Source: BOG-908 sp964247675 (GTDB lineage Bacteria > Pseudomonadota > Alphaproteobacteria > Acetobacterales > Acetobacteraceae). Taken from it: 64,000 nt of DNA. The stretch spans positions 4,574-68,573 of the forward strand of contig CAXTVW010000005.1 in assembly GCA_964247675.1 (NCBI GenBank), written 5' to 3'. The translations under genes were made by a program, and so were the position numbers. The notes beneath the pieces are model-generated. The model saw only the letters and a program-made list of their open reading frames with translations, did not search any database and was not told the DNA's origin. Numbering within the stretch: the stretch's first letter is position 1; each line of letters begins with the position of its first letter. Below, piece after piece: positions 36,714 through 45,333 of this stretch.

Positions 36714-37573
36714 TCGCGTGGTTCATTATGCTCCACAACAAGCCCGCACAGTTCGAATGGCTCCTGAACGCCATCTATGACCCGGACGACATCTTCCTGG
36801 TTCACGTGGATCTGAAAAGCCTGTTGAACTACAAGGGCCGGGGCGGAACCTACAGCCGCGTGCGCGAGATCATCGACGGCCGCACAAACATACGGCTGAT
36901 GCGCCCGCGGGCGACGAACTGGGGAGGCTGGAGCCTGGGGCGGATAAGCTTGGACGCGATCGACCTCCTGCTTGCGGCCGAGGATCGCTGGACGCATTTC
37001 GTCAACCTGAGCGGCGAGTGCTACCCCATCAAGCCGATGGCTGCGATCAGGGAGACCCTGCGCAGCAATCCGCATGATGTGTTTATACAGACGAAGGCCT
37101 TTACCGACCTGCCGCCGGACGACTGGCATCCCAGGCGGCCCCGCGTTTTCGAGACGCCGGTGAAAATCGTCATCCTCCCCGGCCGACGCAAGGCTCCCCG
37201 AACCTTCAAGCTTGATCATAAGGGCTCGCAGTGGGTGATACTGCCGCGGGCATTCTGCGAGTGGCAGCGTCAGGCGCCGTTCCGGCGGGACATGGACTCC
37301 TACATGCGGTTCAGCCCGCTGAGCGACGAGCTCGTCATGCAGGCGCTCCTGCTGAACGGTCCCTACCGCGACCGTCAGGCGGCGGATTACGGGAGGGCGA
37401 TCAAGCTGATCGAGCCGGCGGCTCACCCCGAGGTCCTGACGATCGACGACCTCGATTACATCCATGCCAGTCCCGCCCTGTTCGCCAGGAAATTCGACGC
37501 CAGCAGGGACGAGGCGGTCCTGTTGACGCTGGCAGGGGAGATCGGTGCAGTCCCGCCCGCACCGGCCCGCTAG
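36710..37573 (+). CDS. Core-2/I-branching (GT14) glycosyltransferase
   Basis: 287 residues from GTG 36710. IAWFIMLHNKPAQFEWLLNA, DIFLVHVDLKS, HFVNLSGECYPIKPM and the later SQWVILPRAFCEW are the blocks of bacterial core-2/I-branching beta-1,6-N-acetylglucosaminyltransferase-like proteins. It is the third of three overlapping transferase genes and probably adds a branch to the glycan made by this locus. Donor specificity is unknown. Confidence 0.85.
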   Translation: MIAWFIMLHNKPAQFEWLLNAIYDPDDIFLVHVDLKSLLNYKGRGGTYSRVREIIDGRTNIRLMRPRATNWGGWSLGRISLDAIDLLLAAEDRWTHFVNLSGECYPIKPMAAIRETLRSNPHDVFIQTKAFTDLPPDDWHPRRPRVFETPVKIVILPGRRKAPRTFKLDHKGSQWVILPRAFCEWQRQAPFRRDMDSYMRFSPLSDELVMQALLLNGPYRDRQAADYGRAIKLIEPAAHPEVLTIDDLDYIHASPALFARKFDASRDEAVLLTLAGEIGAVPPAPAR

Positions 37574-37631
37574 ATTGCGGGCGCGCCGGACGCATACCGG
37601 CGGAAATTATTTGTGACCGGTCAGCAAGATT

Positions 37632-37747
37632 GGGGCTCTGCCCCAAGCCCCGCTGGGGCCTCGAGGCCCCAGACCCCCATCTGTTAAGAGATCTGGTGAG
37701 AGGTTCTAAGGACGACTGTCCTTAGCGGGGTCCAGGGGCAGAGCCCT
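37632..37747. repeat. GC-rich palindromic intergenic repeat
   Basis: The outer arms GGGGCTCTGCCCC (from 37632) and GGGGCAGAGCCC (to 37747) are complementary. Inside lies a perfect 20-base palindrome, CTGGGGCCTCGAGGCCCCAG, at 37653-37672, and a small hairpin AAGGAC-GACT-GTCCTT near 37708. The whole can fold into a cruciform. Repeats of this style are common between genes in Acetobacteraceae. It separates the glycosyltransferase operon from the next gene. Confidence 0.75.
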
Positions 37748-37809
37748 TGGCCTTTCTTCTAAGTCGACACAAAGCCGTTGGTACGAGACATGAGAGGACG
37801 GTTCAGCAC

Positions 37810-38871
37810 TTGGCTTTCCTGATCTATGGTGCCACCGGCTACACGGGCCGCCTGTGCGCCGAGCACGCCGTGGAGCGCGGGTTGCGTCCCGTGCTGGCTG
37901 GCAGGAACCCGGACAAGCTGCGCCCGCTCGCCGACGGCCTCGGGCTGGAGTGGCGGGCCTTCAGGCTGGCGCCGCGACCCGCGGAGCTACGGGGCATTAA
38001 GGCCGTGCTGCACGCGGCTGGTCCGTTCTCGGCTACGGCGGCGCCGATGGCTTCGGCCTGCATCGAGGCGGGCGTCCATTACTGCGACATCACCGGCGAG
38101 ATAGACGTGTTCGAGGCGCTTGCGGCCTGGAGCGGCCGTGCGCGCGATGCCGGAGTGATGCTGCTGCCCGGGGCGGGGTTCGACGTGGTGCCGAGCGACT
38201 GCCTCGCGGCCCATGTGGCGGCGCAGTTGCCGGGTGCCGCCCGCTTGCGGCTGTCCATCGGCGGGCTCTCGAAGGCGAGCCGGGGCACGATGAAGACGAT
38301 GCTGGAAGGCGTGGGAACCGGCGTCCGGGTTCGCCAAGGGGGCAACATCGTCCAGGGCGACCCGCGTCAGCGGCAGTCTGCCGATTTCGGCGAGGGCGCC
38401 CGTCCGACGGTCGGCGTGCCCTGGGGCGACGTCTCCACCGCCTGGCGCTCGACCGGTATCCCGGACATTGAAGTGTTTTTCGAAGCCACGCGCCAGATGG
38501 AGGTCGTGTCGGCTCTGCCGGTCGGGGTCAGGCGGCTGCTGTCGCGGGGGCCGGTCCTGCGGTTCCTGCAGGGGCGGATCGACAGGCACCTGCCGCCGGG
38601 ACCCTCGGCCGAGGATCGTGCCAGCGGCCGGGCCGCGGTGCTGGCCGAGGCCTGGGACGCGTCCGGCCAGCACGTCTCGTCCTTGCTGACGACGCCCGAA
38701 CCTTATCACCTGACGGCGCGCACGGCCGTGGAGGTGGCACGGCTGGCGTCCGAGGGCTCCGCTGTCCCGGGCTACCAGACGCCGGCGACCGCTTACGGGG
38801 CGGACTTCGTCCTGGGCTTCGACGGCGTGGTCCGGGCCGGCTTGACCGGGCAACGGGCCACCGGATTGTAG
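37810..38871 (+). CDS. Saccharopine-dehydrogenase-like NAD(P)-binding oxidoreductase
   Basis: 353 residues from TTG 37810, with GAGAGGACGG upstream. AFLIYGATGYTGRLCAEHAV is the Rossmann dinucleotide loop; AGPFSATAAPMASACIEAGVHY and CDITGEIDVFEAL are typical of saccharopine-dehydrogenase-family reductases, as is MLLPGAGFDVVPSDCLA. Family members reduce enoyl or keto groups or act on lysine intermediates; the substrate is unknown. The open frame reaches back to 37747 inside the repeat, which is not likely to be coding. Confidence 0.8.
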   Translation: MAFLIYGATGYTGRLCAEHAVERGLRPVLAGRNPDKLRPLADGLGLEWRAFRLAPRPAELRGIKAVLHAAGPFSATAAPMASACIEAGVHYCDITGEIDVFEALAAWSGRARDAGVMLLPGAGFDVVPSDCLAAHVAAQLPGAARLRLSIGGLSKASRGTMKTMLEGVGTGVRVRQGGNIVQGDPRQRQSADFGEGARPTVGVPWGDVSTAWRSTGIPDIEVFFEATRQMEVVSALPVGVRRLLSRGPVLRFLQGRIDRHLPPGPSAEDRASGRAAVLAEAWDASGQHVSSLLTTPEPYHLTARTAVEVARLASEGSAVPGYQTPATAYGADFVLGFDGVVRAGLTGQRATGL

Positions 38872-38946
38872 GCTTCGGTGACGCGGCAGGCGGAGTGCAG
38901 TGCGCGGAAGCACGCTCGGCGGCAAGTTAGGGTGTAGAGAGGCGGC

Positions 38947-39927
38947 ATGAGCCGTAACCGTTATTACCAGGGTCCCCCCTCCGACCACTATGACGGGGAG
39001 CGCTTCTTTAATCCCCACCACCCCGACATCGACCGCAGCCTGTCCGAGCTGCTCCGCTGGCGGCTGGGCGGAAAGCGGGCACGCTGGACAGCAACGTCCG
39101 CCCGGCAAGCCGTTCCGGCTGCCAGTGTCGCGGATCTGAGCGTGACGCTGATCGGCCATGCCAGCCTCTTGCTCCAGGTGGACGGCCGCAACATCCTGGT
39201 GGACCCGGTCTGGTCGGCGCGGGCCAGCCCGCTACGGTGGGCAGGGCCGCGCCGCTACAACGAGCCTGGGGTTGCCTTTGCGGCGCTGCCGCCGATCGAC
39301 CTGGTGCTGCTGACGCACAACCATTACGACCACCTCGACATCCGCACCTTGCGGCGGCTGTGGCAAGCCGGGCGGCCGCCGATGGTGGCGCCGCTTGGCA
39401 ACGATCGCGTAATCGGGCGCACCGACCCCGACATGCAGGTGCGCACGATGGACTGGGGCCAGCACGCGGAAATCCTGCCGGGCGTAGAGGTATGGCTGAC
39501 CCCCGCCAACCACTGGTCGAGCCGCAGCCTGTCCGACCGCAGGATGGCGCTGTGGGGCGGCTTCGTCGTCAGGACGCAGGTCGCCACCATCTACGTGGCC
39601 GGCGACACCGGCTACGGTGATGGCGCCATCTTCCGCGGGGTCCAAGAAAGGCATGGGCCGCCCGACCTGGCGATCCTGCCGATCGGCGCGTATGCCCCGC
39701 GGTGGTTCCTGAAGGACCAGCACGTCAATCCGGCAGAGGCGGTGCAGATCATGCAGGATTGCGGCGCCAAGCAGGCGCTAGGCGTGCACTGGGGGACATT
39801 CGCGCTGACCGATGAGCCGCAATCTGCCCCCGAGCAGGATTTGCGGAGCGCGCTCGAGACGGCACGGATACCGGAGGAGCGTTTCCTAGCCATGCGGCCC
39901 GGCGATTGCTGGACGCGCCCGGCCTGA
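38947..39927 (+). CDS. MBL-fold metallo-hydrolase (NAPE-PLD/UlaG-like)
   Basis: 326 residues. LLTHNHYDHLDI is the H-x-H-x-D-H metal site; NHWSSRS, YVAGDTGYGDG and ALGVHWGTF are the other ligand-bearing motifs. N-terminal GPPSDHYDGERFFNP is typical of bacterial proteins related to NAPE-phospholipase D and UlaG lactonase. It should be a cytoplasmic hydrolase using two metal ions. The substrate is unknown. Confidence 0.85.
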   Translation: MSRNRYYQGPPSDHYDGERFFNPHHPDIDRSLSELLRWRLGGKRARWTATSARQAVPAASVADLSVTLIGHASLLLQVDGRNILVDPVWSARASPLRWAGPRRYNEPGVAFAALPPIDLVLLTHNHYDHLDIRTLRRLWQAGRPPMVAPLGNDRVIGRTDPDMQVRTMDWGQHAEILPGVEVWLTPANHWSSRSLSDRRMALWGGFVVRTQVATIYVAGDTGYGDGAIFRGVQERHGPPDLAILPIGAYAPRWFLKDQHVNPAEAVQIMQDCGAKQALGVHWGTFALTDEPQSAPEQDLRSALETARIPEERFLAMRPGDCWTRPA

Positions 39928-39981
39928 CGCCAGCACCCGGGTGCCCCAGCATAAACCCGGCTGTTGCAGATGCGGGGTAGT

Positions 39982-40023
39982 AAAAGTTTTTTGCTTCTTT
40001 TTTTCAAAAAAGAAGGCCTTGCT
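39982..40023 (+). repeat. AT-rich hairpin repeat, single copy (copy 1)
   Basis: AAAAGTTTTTTGCTTC, a run of T, CAAAAAAGAAGGCC and TTGCT. The CTTC/GAAG arms and the T/A runs form a hairpin. It sits between the convergent MBL and MFS genes, where it could serve as a two-way terminator. Confidence 0.85.
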
Positions 40024-40057
40024 GGCTTAAAGTGTCCACAGCCAAGCTTCAGACCGG

Positions 40058-41425
40058 CTACGCCCCCGCCACGCGCTCACGGCCAACAAGGACGAAAGCG
40101 CTAAGTCCCGCCAGCAGGCAAAGCAACGCGCCGACCCAGGCCGCGACCTGGAAGCCGGCGAGCAGCGCCGCGCCGGGAGCGGCCAGCACCGAGCCCAGCA
40201 GGGCGGTGGCGGCGAGTCCGCCGGTCCGCGCGACAGCGCTGTTGAAGCCCGATGCCGCGCCGGTATGGCGGCCGTCCACGGCGCCCAGCACCGCCGTGGT
40301 GAGCGGCGCCACCGCCCCGCTCAGGCCGGTGGCGATCAGCAGCAGCGCGGGCAGCACCTGCGTCCAATACGCGCCTTGCACGCTGCTATGCGCCAGCAGG
40401 GCGAAGCCGGCGGCCATGATGACGGGACCCACCGTCAGGGGAAGGCGTGGCCCGATGCGGCCGGCGAGCGCGCCCATGGCTGGCGAGAAGGCGGCGATCA
40501 GCAGCGGAAGCGGGAGCAGCGCCGCGCCGGCTTGCGTGCCCGAGTAGCCGGCAGCCTCGATGAGCAGGTAAGGCAAGAGCACGAACAGGCCGCCGAGCGC
40601 GCCGTAGAGCAGCAGGGTCAGGACGGTGAGACCGGCGAACGTCCTGGAGCCGAACAGGGCAGGCGGCGCCATGGCGCGCTCTCCCATCCTGCGTTCCACC
40701 GCGACGAAGCCGGCCATCAGGACCGCCGCCGCCATTGCCGCCGCCACGGCCGCCGCCGTCCAGCCGGCAGGCCCCGAGCCCACCGTCAGTGCCCAGGTGG
40801 CCGCACCCAGGCCCGCCGTGGCGAGCAGCCCACCCCAGACATCCAGCGGGTGATCGCGTCCGTCGGTATCGGCGGGCAGGCAGCGCCAGGCGAGGAGCAC
40901 CGCGCCAAGCGCCAGCGGCAAGTTGATGAGGAAGATCGCCCGCCACCCGACCGTGTCGATCAGCCAGCCGCCCAGCACCGGTCCGAGCGCACCCATGGCG
41001 GCGCCGGTGGATGCCCAGATGCCGATCGCCCGGCCCTTGCGCACGCCGCTGAACGTGGCGCCCAGGATGGCAAGGCTGTTCGGCAGCAGCAAAGCCGCTC
41101 CCACGCCCTGGAGGGTCCGGCCGGCGAGGAGGCCAGCGAGGCTGGGAGCGCGGCTGCAGGCCAGCGAGGCGGCCGCGAACAGGATCGTGCCCGCTATCAG
41201 CATGCGGCGGCGCCCGTAACGGTCACCCGCGGCGCCGCCCAGCAGCAGCAGCGCGCTGAGCGGCAGCAGATAGGCGTTCACCACCCATTGCAGCGCGCCG
41301 GCACCGGCCTGCACGTCACGCCCGATCGCGGGCAGGCCGACATTGACCACCGAGCCGTCCACGAACGCCAGGCTGGATGCGAGGATGCACGCCGCAAGCA
41401 CCAGGCGCGCTTGCGGTTCAGGCAC
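40058..41425 (-). CDS. MFS drug:H+ antiporter, DHA2 type
   Basis: About 455 residues from GTG 41425. LASSLAFVDGSVVNVGLPAIG and GDRYGRRRMLI (motif A) mark a 14-helix DHA2 (EmrB/QacA) exporter; PVLGGWLIDTVGWRAIFLINLP is motif C and the following helix. It should pump toxic organic compounds out through the inner membrane in exchange for protons. The frame stays open upstream to 41623 through a repeat copy (read as KVFCFFLPKKKAFLP), so the true start is uncertain; homology begins near ARLVLAACILAS. Confidence 0.88.
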   Translation of the reverse strand: MPEPQARLVLAACILASSLAFVDGSVVNVGLPAIGRDVQAGAGALQWVVNAYLLPLSALLLLGGAAGDRYGRRRMLIAGTILFAAASLACSRAPSLAGLLAGRTLQGVGAALLLPNSLAILGATFSGVRKGRAIGIWASTGAAMGALGPVLGGWLIDTVGWRAIFLINLPLALGAVLLAWRCLPADTDGRDHPLDVWGGLLATAGLGAATWALTVGSGPAGWTAAAVAAAMAAAVLMAGFVAVERRMGERAMAPPALFGSRTFAGLTVLTLLLYGALGGLFVLLPYLLIEAAGYSGTQAGAALLPLPLLIAAFSPAMGALAGRIGPRLPLTVGPVIMAAGFALLAHSSVQGAYWTQVLPALLLIATGLSGAVAPLTTAVLGAVDGRHTGAASGFNSAVARTGGLAATALLGSVLAAPGAALLAGFQVAAWVGALLCLLAGLSAFVLVGRERVAGA

Positions 41426-41528
41426 GCGGGGACTTGCCCGCTTCCGGCGCGGCTGTGATGGCGGACTCCTGATTGTGGACTGGTGGCCGTTCTGGACCGT
41501 GTTTGGGCTTGGACCTGCGTGAGGAAGG

Positions 41529-41568
41529 AAGGCCTTCTTTTTTGGAAGAAAGAAGCAAAAAACTTTTG
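41529..41568 (-). repeat. AT-rich hairpin repeat, single copy (copy 2)
   Basis: On the minus strand the order is CAAAAGTTTTTTGCTTC, T run, AAAAAAGAAGGCC, about 100 bases before the MFS start. It can be translated as part of an upstream extension of the MFS frame, which is probably not real protein. Confidence 0.8.
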
Positions 41569-41638
41569 TTTCCTGCGCGGGCTTGGCAGCCTTGGTATGT
41601 CCGGATGCAGCCGGCTGCTGCATGGGCGGGGCGATCGC

Positions 41639-41971
41639 TCATGCGATTCCTTTGCCTGGCGCGAGGCCCTTATACCAGGCGGCGTATGGCGTGTTTATCA
41701 CCATGCGCCGGTTGTAATCGGGGGCGTCCGCGTCCCACCACACCGGCCCGCGCTCGCCCAGCGCACGCTTCGCGGCGTCCACCCGGGCGCGTGCCACCGC
41801 AGTCGCTCCTGGCTCGCCTTTCGCCTCGCGCACCGCCCGGCGCGCGGCCATCAGCTCGTGCACCAGCGCGCCGCGGAGCTCCGGGGAAAGCGCCGGGTTA
41901 GCCAGGCGCCACAGCCGCCCGCGCACGACGAAGTAGCGGCCGTCCGGCGTGCGCGGGTGCTCCTCAGCCAC
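41639..41971 (-). CDS. Conserved hypothetical protein
   Basis: 110 residues. It opens TPDGRYFVVRGRLWRLANPAL, followed by a helical stretch with HELMAARRAVREAKG and VDAAKRALGERGPVWWDADA. The RYFVVRGRLWR and ALGERGPVWW motifs are those of a small conserved proteobacterial protein of unknown function. It is upstream of the MFS gene on the same strand with a repeat copy between them. Confidence 0.7.
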   Translation of the reverse strand: MAEEHPRTPDGRYFVVRGRLWRLANPALSPELRGALVHELMAARRAVREAKGEPGATAVARARVDAAKRALGERGPVWWDADAPDYNRRMVINTPYAAWYKGLAPGKGIA

Positions 41972-42142
41972 TCAGCGATAGCCAGGACCGGCTGGCGTTT
42001 GTCTGGTCTGCACACGCGTCTCCGGCAACCGCCTGAACTGCACGCCAATCGCACTTTGCCAAGGGAAACTTAAACTGATGCGCGGCTTCTGCCGCCACGC
42101 CGGTGGAGCGCGTTATCCGGGTCCCCTCCAAAGGAGACTTCC

Positions 42143-42640
42143 ATGAGCGGCACGACAAAGACCACCGAAATCTATCTGACCGGCCTGCGCAACCAGCACG
42201 CCGTGGAGACGCAGGCGATCGGCACCATACAGAACCAGCTACCCCGCATGAAGGCCTATCCGGACCTGCACGCACAGATGCAGGCGGACCACGAGCGCTC
42301 CACCCAGCAGGCTGCGCGGCTGGACAGCCTGCTTGCCAGGCACGGCAGCAAGGCGTCTTTGGCCAAGGAAGCGGTAACCGGAACAGTGGCGACGGTAGCC
42401 GGCTTCGCGCATGCCTTTGCCTCCGACGAGGTGCTGAAGGACGTGCTCGCCGCGGTCGGGTTCAAGGCCTACGAGATCGGCTCCTACAAGGTGCTGATCA
42501 CCCTCGCACAGGCAGCCGGCGCCAACGATGACGTCTCCGTCCTCGAGCAGTCGATGAAGGAGGAGCAGGAGATGGGCGACTGGCTCGGCAGCCACATCCC
42601 CAGCTTCGTGACCACCTATCTCGGCCAGCAGGCCGCCTGA
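42143..42640 (+). CDS. Ferritin-like YciE/YciF (DUF892) family protein
   Basis: 165 residues, all helical. EIYLTGLRNQHAVETQAIGTI, LHAQMQADHERSTQQAARLD and YEIGSYKVLITLAQ are the helices of the DUF892 ferritin-like group, with Glu/His residues that can hold a di-iron centre. Family members are induced by stress in several bacteria; the reaction is not established. A clear GGAGA lies upstream of the ATG. Confidence 0.85.
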   Translation: MSGTTKTTEIYLTGLRNQHAVETQAIGTIQNQLPRMKAYPDLHAQMQADHERSTQQAARLDSLLARHGSKASLAKEAVTGTVATVAGFAHAFASDEVLKDVLAAVGFKAYEIGSYKVLITLAQAAGANDDVSVLEQSMKEEQEMGDWLGSHIPSFVTTYLGQQAA

Positions 42641-42700
42641 CCTCCGGCGGCCGGACGCCGTGCTGTGGGCATCCGGCCGCCTTCTCTGTAAGCTGCGCCG

Positions 42701-43006
42701 ATGTCCGACGATGCCCCCCTGCGCGCGCACCACGACATGGGCGGCATCCCGCGCTTCCTCTGCGAACCCGTAGGCAAGGCCAGCCACGCGCTGACCGAGT
42801 TCGACCGGACTGTGGATGCGATACGCGGCATACTCGGCGCCAAGGGCATCATGAGCGTGGACGAGCTGCGCCGGAACATCGAGGCCATCCCCGAAGCCGA
42901 CTACCACGCGCTCAGCTACTACGAGCGCTGGCTGCGCGCGATCACCGCCTATTTGTTGAACGCCGGCGTGATCACCGAAGCCGAGCTGGCTGCCGCGTTG
43001 CCATGA
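42701..43006 (+). CDS. Nitrile hydratase beta, N-terminal-half subunit
   Basis: 101 residues. HHDMGGIPRFLC, then SHALTEFDRTVDAIRGILG and MSVDELRRNIEAIPEADYHALSYYERWL, correspond to the helical first half of nitrile hydratase beta. In thiocyanate hydrolase and toyocamycin nitrile hydratase the beta chain is split into two proteins; the same split is seen here, with the second half encoded next. The genes overlap as ATGA. It should form part of the alpha/beta interface around the metal site. Confidence 0.8.
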   Translation: MSDDAPLRAHHDMGGIPRFLCEPVGKASHALTEFDRTVDAIRGILGAKGIMSVDELRRNIEAIPEADYHALSYYERWLRAITAYLLNAGVITEAELAAALP

Positions 43007-43278
43007 TAGCGCCTGGTACGAGGATATTCGTGCAGGACCGCTGGCCGGAGGCGAACGGCCCTGTGCACATCAGGACGCCGCATTACCTCCGCGGCCAGCC
43101 GGGTACCGTGCTCCGCCATCTGGGCGACTTCCCCAATCCCGAGGACCTCGCCTTTGCCCGCCCGGCGCCCCGTCGCGCGCTCTACCACGTGCTGTTCGAC
43201 GGCCGTGCCGTCTGGCCTGACGCCACCGCGGACGAACTCGTCGTGGAGCTGTTCGAGCACTGGCTGGACCCGGCATGA
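43003..43278 (+). CDS. Nitrile hydratase beta, C-terminal-half subunit
   Basis: 91 residues. GTRIFVQDRWPEANGPVHIR, HYLRGQPGTVLRHLGDFPNP and HVLFDGRAVWPDATADELVVE match the SH3-like barrel at the end of nitrile hydratase beta. Encoded as a separate protein, as in thiocyanate hydrolase. It overlaps both neighbours by ATGA, so the three genes are made together in fixed ratio. Confidence 0.85.
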   Translation: MIAPGTRIFVQDRWPEANGPVHIRTPHYLRGQPGTVLRHLGDFPNPEDLAFARPAPRRALYHVLFDGRAVWPDATADELVVELFEHWLDPA

Positions 43279-43856
43279 GCCTGCCGGAGACGGAACCCGC
43301 CACGCTGCTGGCGGCGCTGTCCGCGGTACTGGCCCGGCGCGGCATCGCCACCGCGGCCGAGATCGCCGCGCGCATACGTAGCACGGATGAAGCCAGCCCT
43401 GCCCAGGGCGCCCGCATGGTGGCGCGCGCCTGGACCGACCCTGCCTATCGCGCGCTCATGCTCGCCGACGGCGCCGCGGCGGCCGAAGCCGAAGGCATAC
43501 CCATGCGCGGCATGCCTCCGCTCGGCGTGCTGGAGAATGCGCCAGGGCTGCATCACCTGATCGTCTGCACCCTGTGCAGTTGCTACCCGCGCGCCGTCCT
43601 CGGCTATCCGCCGACCTGGTATAAATCGGCAGCCTACCGCGCGCGCGCCGTGCGCGACCCCGCCGGCGTGCTGGCCGAATGGAACACGACGTTGCCGCCA
43701 GGCACCAGGATACGCGTGCTGGACAGCACGGCGGATTACCGCTGGATGGTGCTGCCGCTGCGGCCGGCCGGGACGGAAGGCTGGGAGCCGGCGCGGCTCG
43801 CGGGGATCGTGACGGAGGGCGACATGATCGGGGTTAGCGTGCCGGGAGTGACGTAG
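43275..43856 (+). CDS. nthA: Nitrile hydratase alpha / thiocyanate hydrolase gamma subunit
   Basis: 193 residues. The metal site is V-C98-T-L-C101-S-C103 in LIVCTLCSCYPRAVLGYPP, the Thr-containing form of cobalt enzymes. ARMVARAWTDPAYRALMLADG and WMVLPLRPAGTEGW are further alpha-subunit marks. Two of the cysteines are oxidised in known enzymes. The enzyme hydrates nitriles to amides or splits thiocyanate; the split beta chain favours a thiocyanate hydrolase or toyocamycin-type enzyme but does not prove it. No CobW/P47K-type activator gene is in the window. Confidence 0.88.
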   Translation: MSLPETEPATLLAALSAVLARRGIATAAEIAARIRSTDEASPAQGARMVARAWTDPAYRALMLADGAAAAEAEGIPMRGMPPLGVLENAPGLHHLIVCTLCSCYPRAVLGYPPTWYKSAAYRARAVRDPAGVLAEWNTTLPPGTRIRVLDSTADYRWMVLPLRPAGTEGWEPARLAGIVTEGDMIGVSVPGVT

Positions 43857-43988
43857 GAAAAAGAAGCAAAAAGCTTTTGCTCCTGCGCATCTGCACCAGC
43901 CGGGTGCGCCAGGAAACGCCAAAGCATCGGTAACGTCGTGGAAGCAAAAGTTTTTTGCTTCTTTTTTTCAAAAAAGAAGGCCTTGCTT
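43857..43988. repeat. Inverted pair of AT-rich hairpin repeats (copy 3)
   Basis: A shortened left copy (43857-43880) and a full right copy (43943-43988) face each other around about 60 bases. The right copy ends two bases before the serine-hydrolase ATG, and its AGAAGG could act as ribosome-binding site. Confidence 0.85.
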
Positions 43989-43989
43989 G

Positions 43990-45171
43990 ATGCCCAGTTT
44001 CGACCCAGCGCGCCTAGCCCGCATCACCACCTGGATGGACGCGTGGATCGCCTCCGGCCGCCTGGCCGGCATGTCCGTCCTGGTCCACCGCCACGGCGAG
44101 ACGGCTTACCACCACTGCGCCGGCCACGCGGACCGCGAACGCGGCCTGGCCATGGCGCCGGACACCGTGGTGCGCATCTACTCCATGACCAAGCCGCTGA
44201 CTTCGGTGGCGCTGATGATGCTCTACGAGGAAGGCCGCTTCCAGCTCGACGACCCGATCGCCCGCATCCTGCCCTGCTTCGCCGACATGCACGTCTATGC
44301 CGGCGAGGGCCGCGATCCGGTTCCCGCCGAGCGGCAGATCACGTACCGCGACCTGCTCACCCACACCTCGGGCCTCACCTACGGCTTCATGCAGGCCACA
44401 CCGGTGGACGCGATGTACCGCGAGGCCGGCGTGGACTTCCAGACCTCGCCGCTTTCACTCGCCGAAGTGGTGGAAAAGGCGGCCACGATGCCGCTGCTCG
44501 CCCAGCCCGGCACACGGTGGAACTACAGCATAGGCACCGACGTCGCCGGCCACCTCGTGGCGCTGCACAGCGGACAGCCGTTCGAAACGTTCCTGACCGA
44601 GCGCGTGCTGCAGCCGCTCGGGATGACCGACACCGGGTTCCAGGTGACCGAAGCCCAGCGCCCGCGCTTTGCCGCCAATTACGGCCGCGGCGAGGACGGC
44701 CGCGCCAAGCTTTCCGACGACCCTGCCACCAGCATCTTCCTCAACCCGCGCCTGGCCTCCGGCGGCGGCGGCCTGGTCGGCACCGCGCCGGATTACCTGC
44801 GCTTCTGCCGCTTCCTGCTCGGCCGCGGCGAACTGGAAGGCACCCGCCTGCTCGGCCGCAAGACGCTGGCGCTGATGATGAGCAACCACCTCGACGGCGA
44901 TATGGCCGCGATGGGCCAGGCGCGCTTTAGCGAGAGCACCTACACCGGCATCGGCTTCGGCCTGGGCTTCTCGGTGATGCTCGATCCGGCGCGCGCGCAG
45001 ATCGTGGGCACGCCTGGCGAATGCGCCTGGGGCGGGGCGGCGAGCACGGCGTTCTGGGTGGATCCGGTCGAGGATCTGGCCGTGGTGTTTTTCACACAGC
45101 TTTCGCCTTCCAGCACGTATCCTGTTCGGCGGGAGTTGCGTGTGCTGACTTATGCGGCTTTGGTGGATTGA
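43990..45171 (+). CDS. Serine hydrolase, beta-lactamase/esterase (class C-like) family
   Basis: 393 residues. The nucleophile is Ser65 in the S-x-x-K motif of RIYSMTKPLTSVALMM; WNYSIGTDVAGHL supplies the Tyr of the Y-x-N-like motif. DLLTHTSGLTYGF and NPRLASGGGGLVGTAPDYLR are common to EstB-type esterases and penicillin-binding-protein-like hydrolases. No signal peptide is seen, so it is likely a cytoplasmic esterase. ATG 43990 follows the hairpin repeat directly. Confidence 0.88.
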   Translation: MPSFDPARLARITTWMDAWIASGRLAGMSVLVHRHGETAYHHCAGHADRERGLAMAPDTVVRIYSMTKPLTSVALMMLYEEGRFQLDDPIARILPCFADMHVYAGEGRDPVPAERQITYRDLLTHTSGLTYGFMQATPVDAMYREAGVDFQTSPLSLAEVVEKAATMPLLAQPGTRWNYSIGTDVAGHLVALHSGQPFETFLTERVLQPLGMTDTGFQVTEAQRPRFAANYGRGEDGRAKLSDDPATSIFLNPRLASGGGGLVGTAPDYLRFCRFLLGRGELEGTRLLGRKTLALMMSNHLDGDMAAMGQARFSESTYTGIGFGLGFSVMLDPARAQIVGTPGECAWGGAASTAFWVDPVEDLAVVFFTQLSPSSTYPVRRELRVLTYAALVD

Positions 45172-45181
45172 ATCGTTACAG

Positions 45182-45312
45182 GCAAGCAAGGCCTTCTTTT
45201 TTGAAAAAAAGAAGCAAAAAACTTTTACTCCGCTGTCGCGCACATGTCCTTCAGCCGCCGACAGGGAGCAAAAGTTTTTTGCTTCTTTTTTTCAAAAAAG
45301 AAGGCCTTGCTT
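45182..45312. repeat. Inverted pair of AT-rich hairpin repeats (copy 4)
   Basis: Left copy 45182-45228, right copy 45267-45312. The spacer contains CATGTCCTTCAGCCGCCGAC, which recurs in copy 5. It lies between two convergent genes. Confidence 0.9.
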
Positions 45313-45333
45313 CCTTACGTGAGCCGCTCGATC

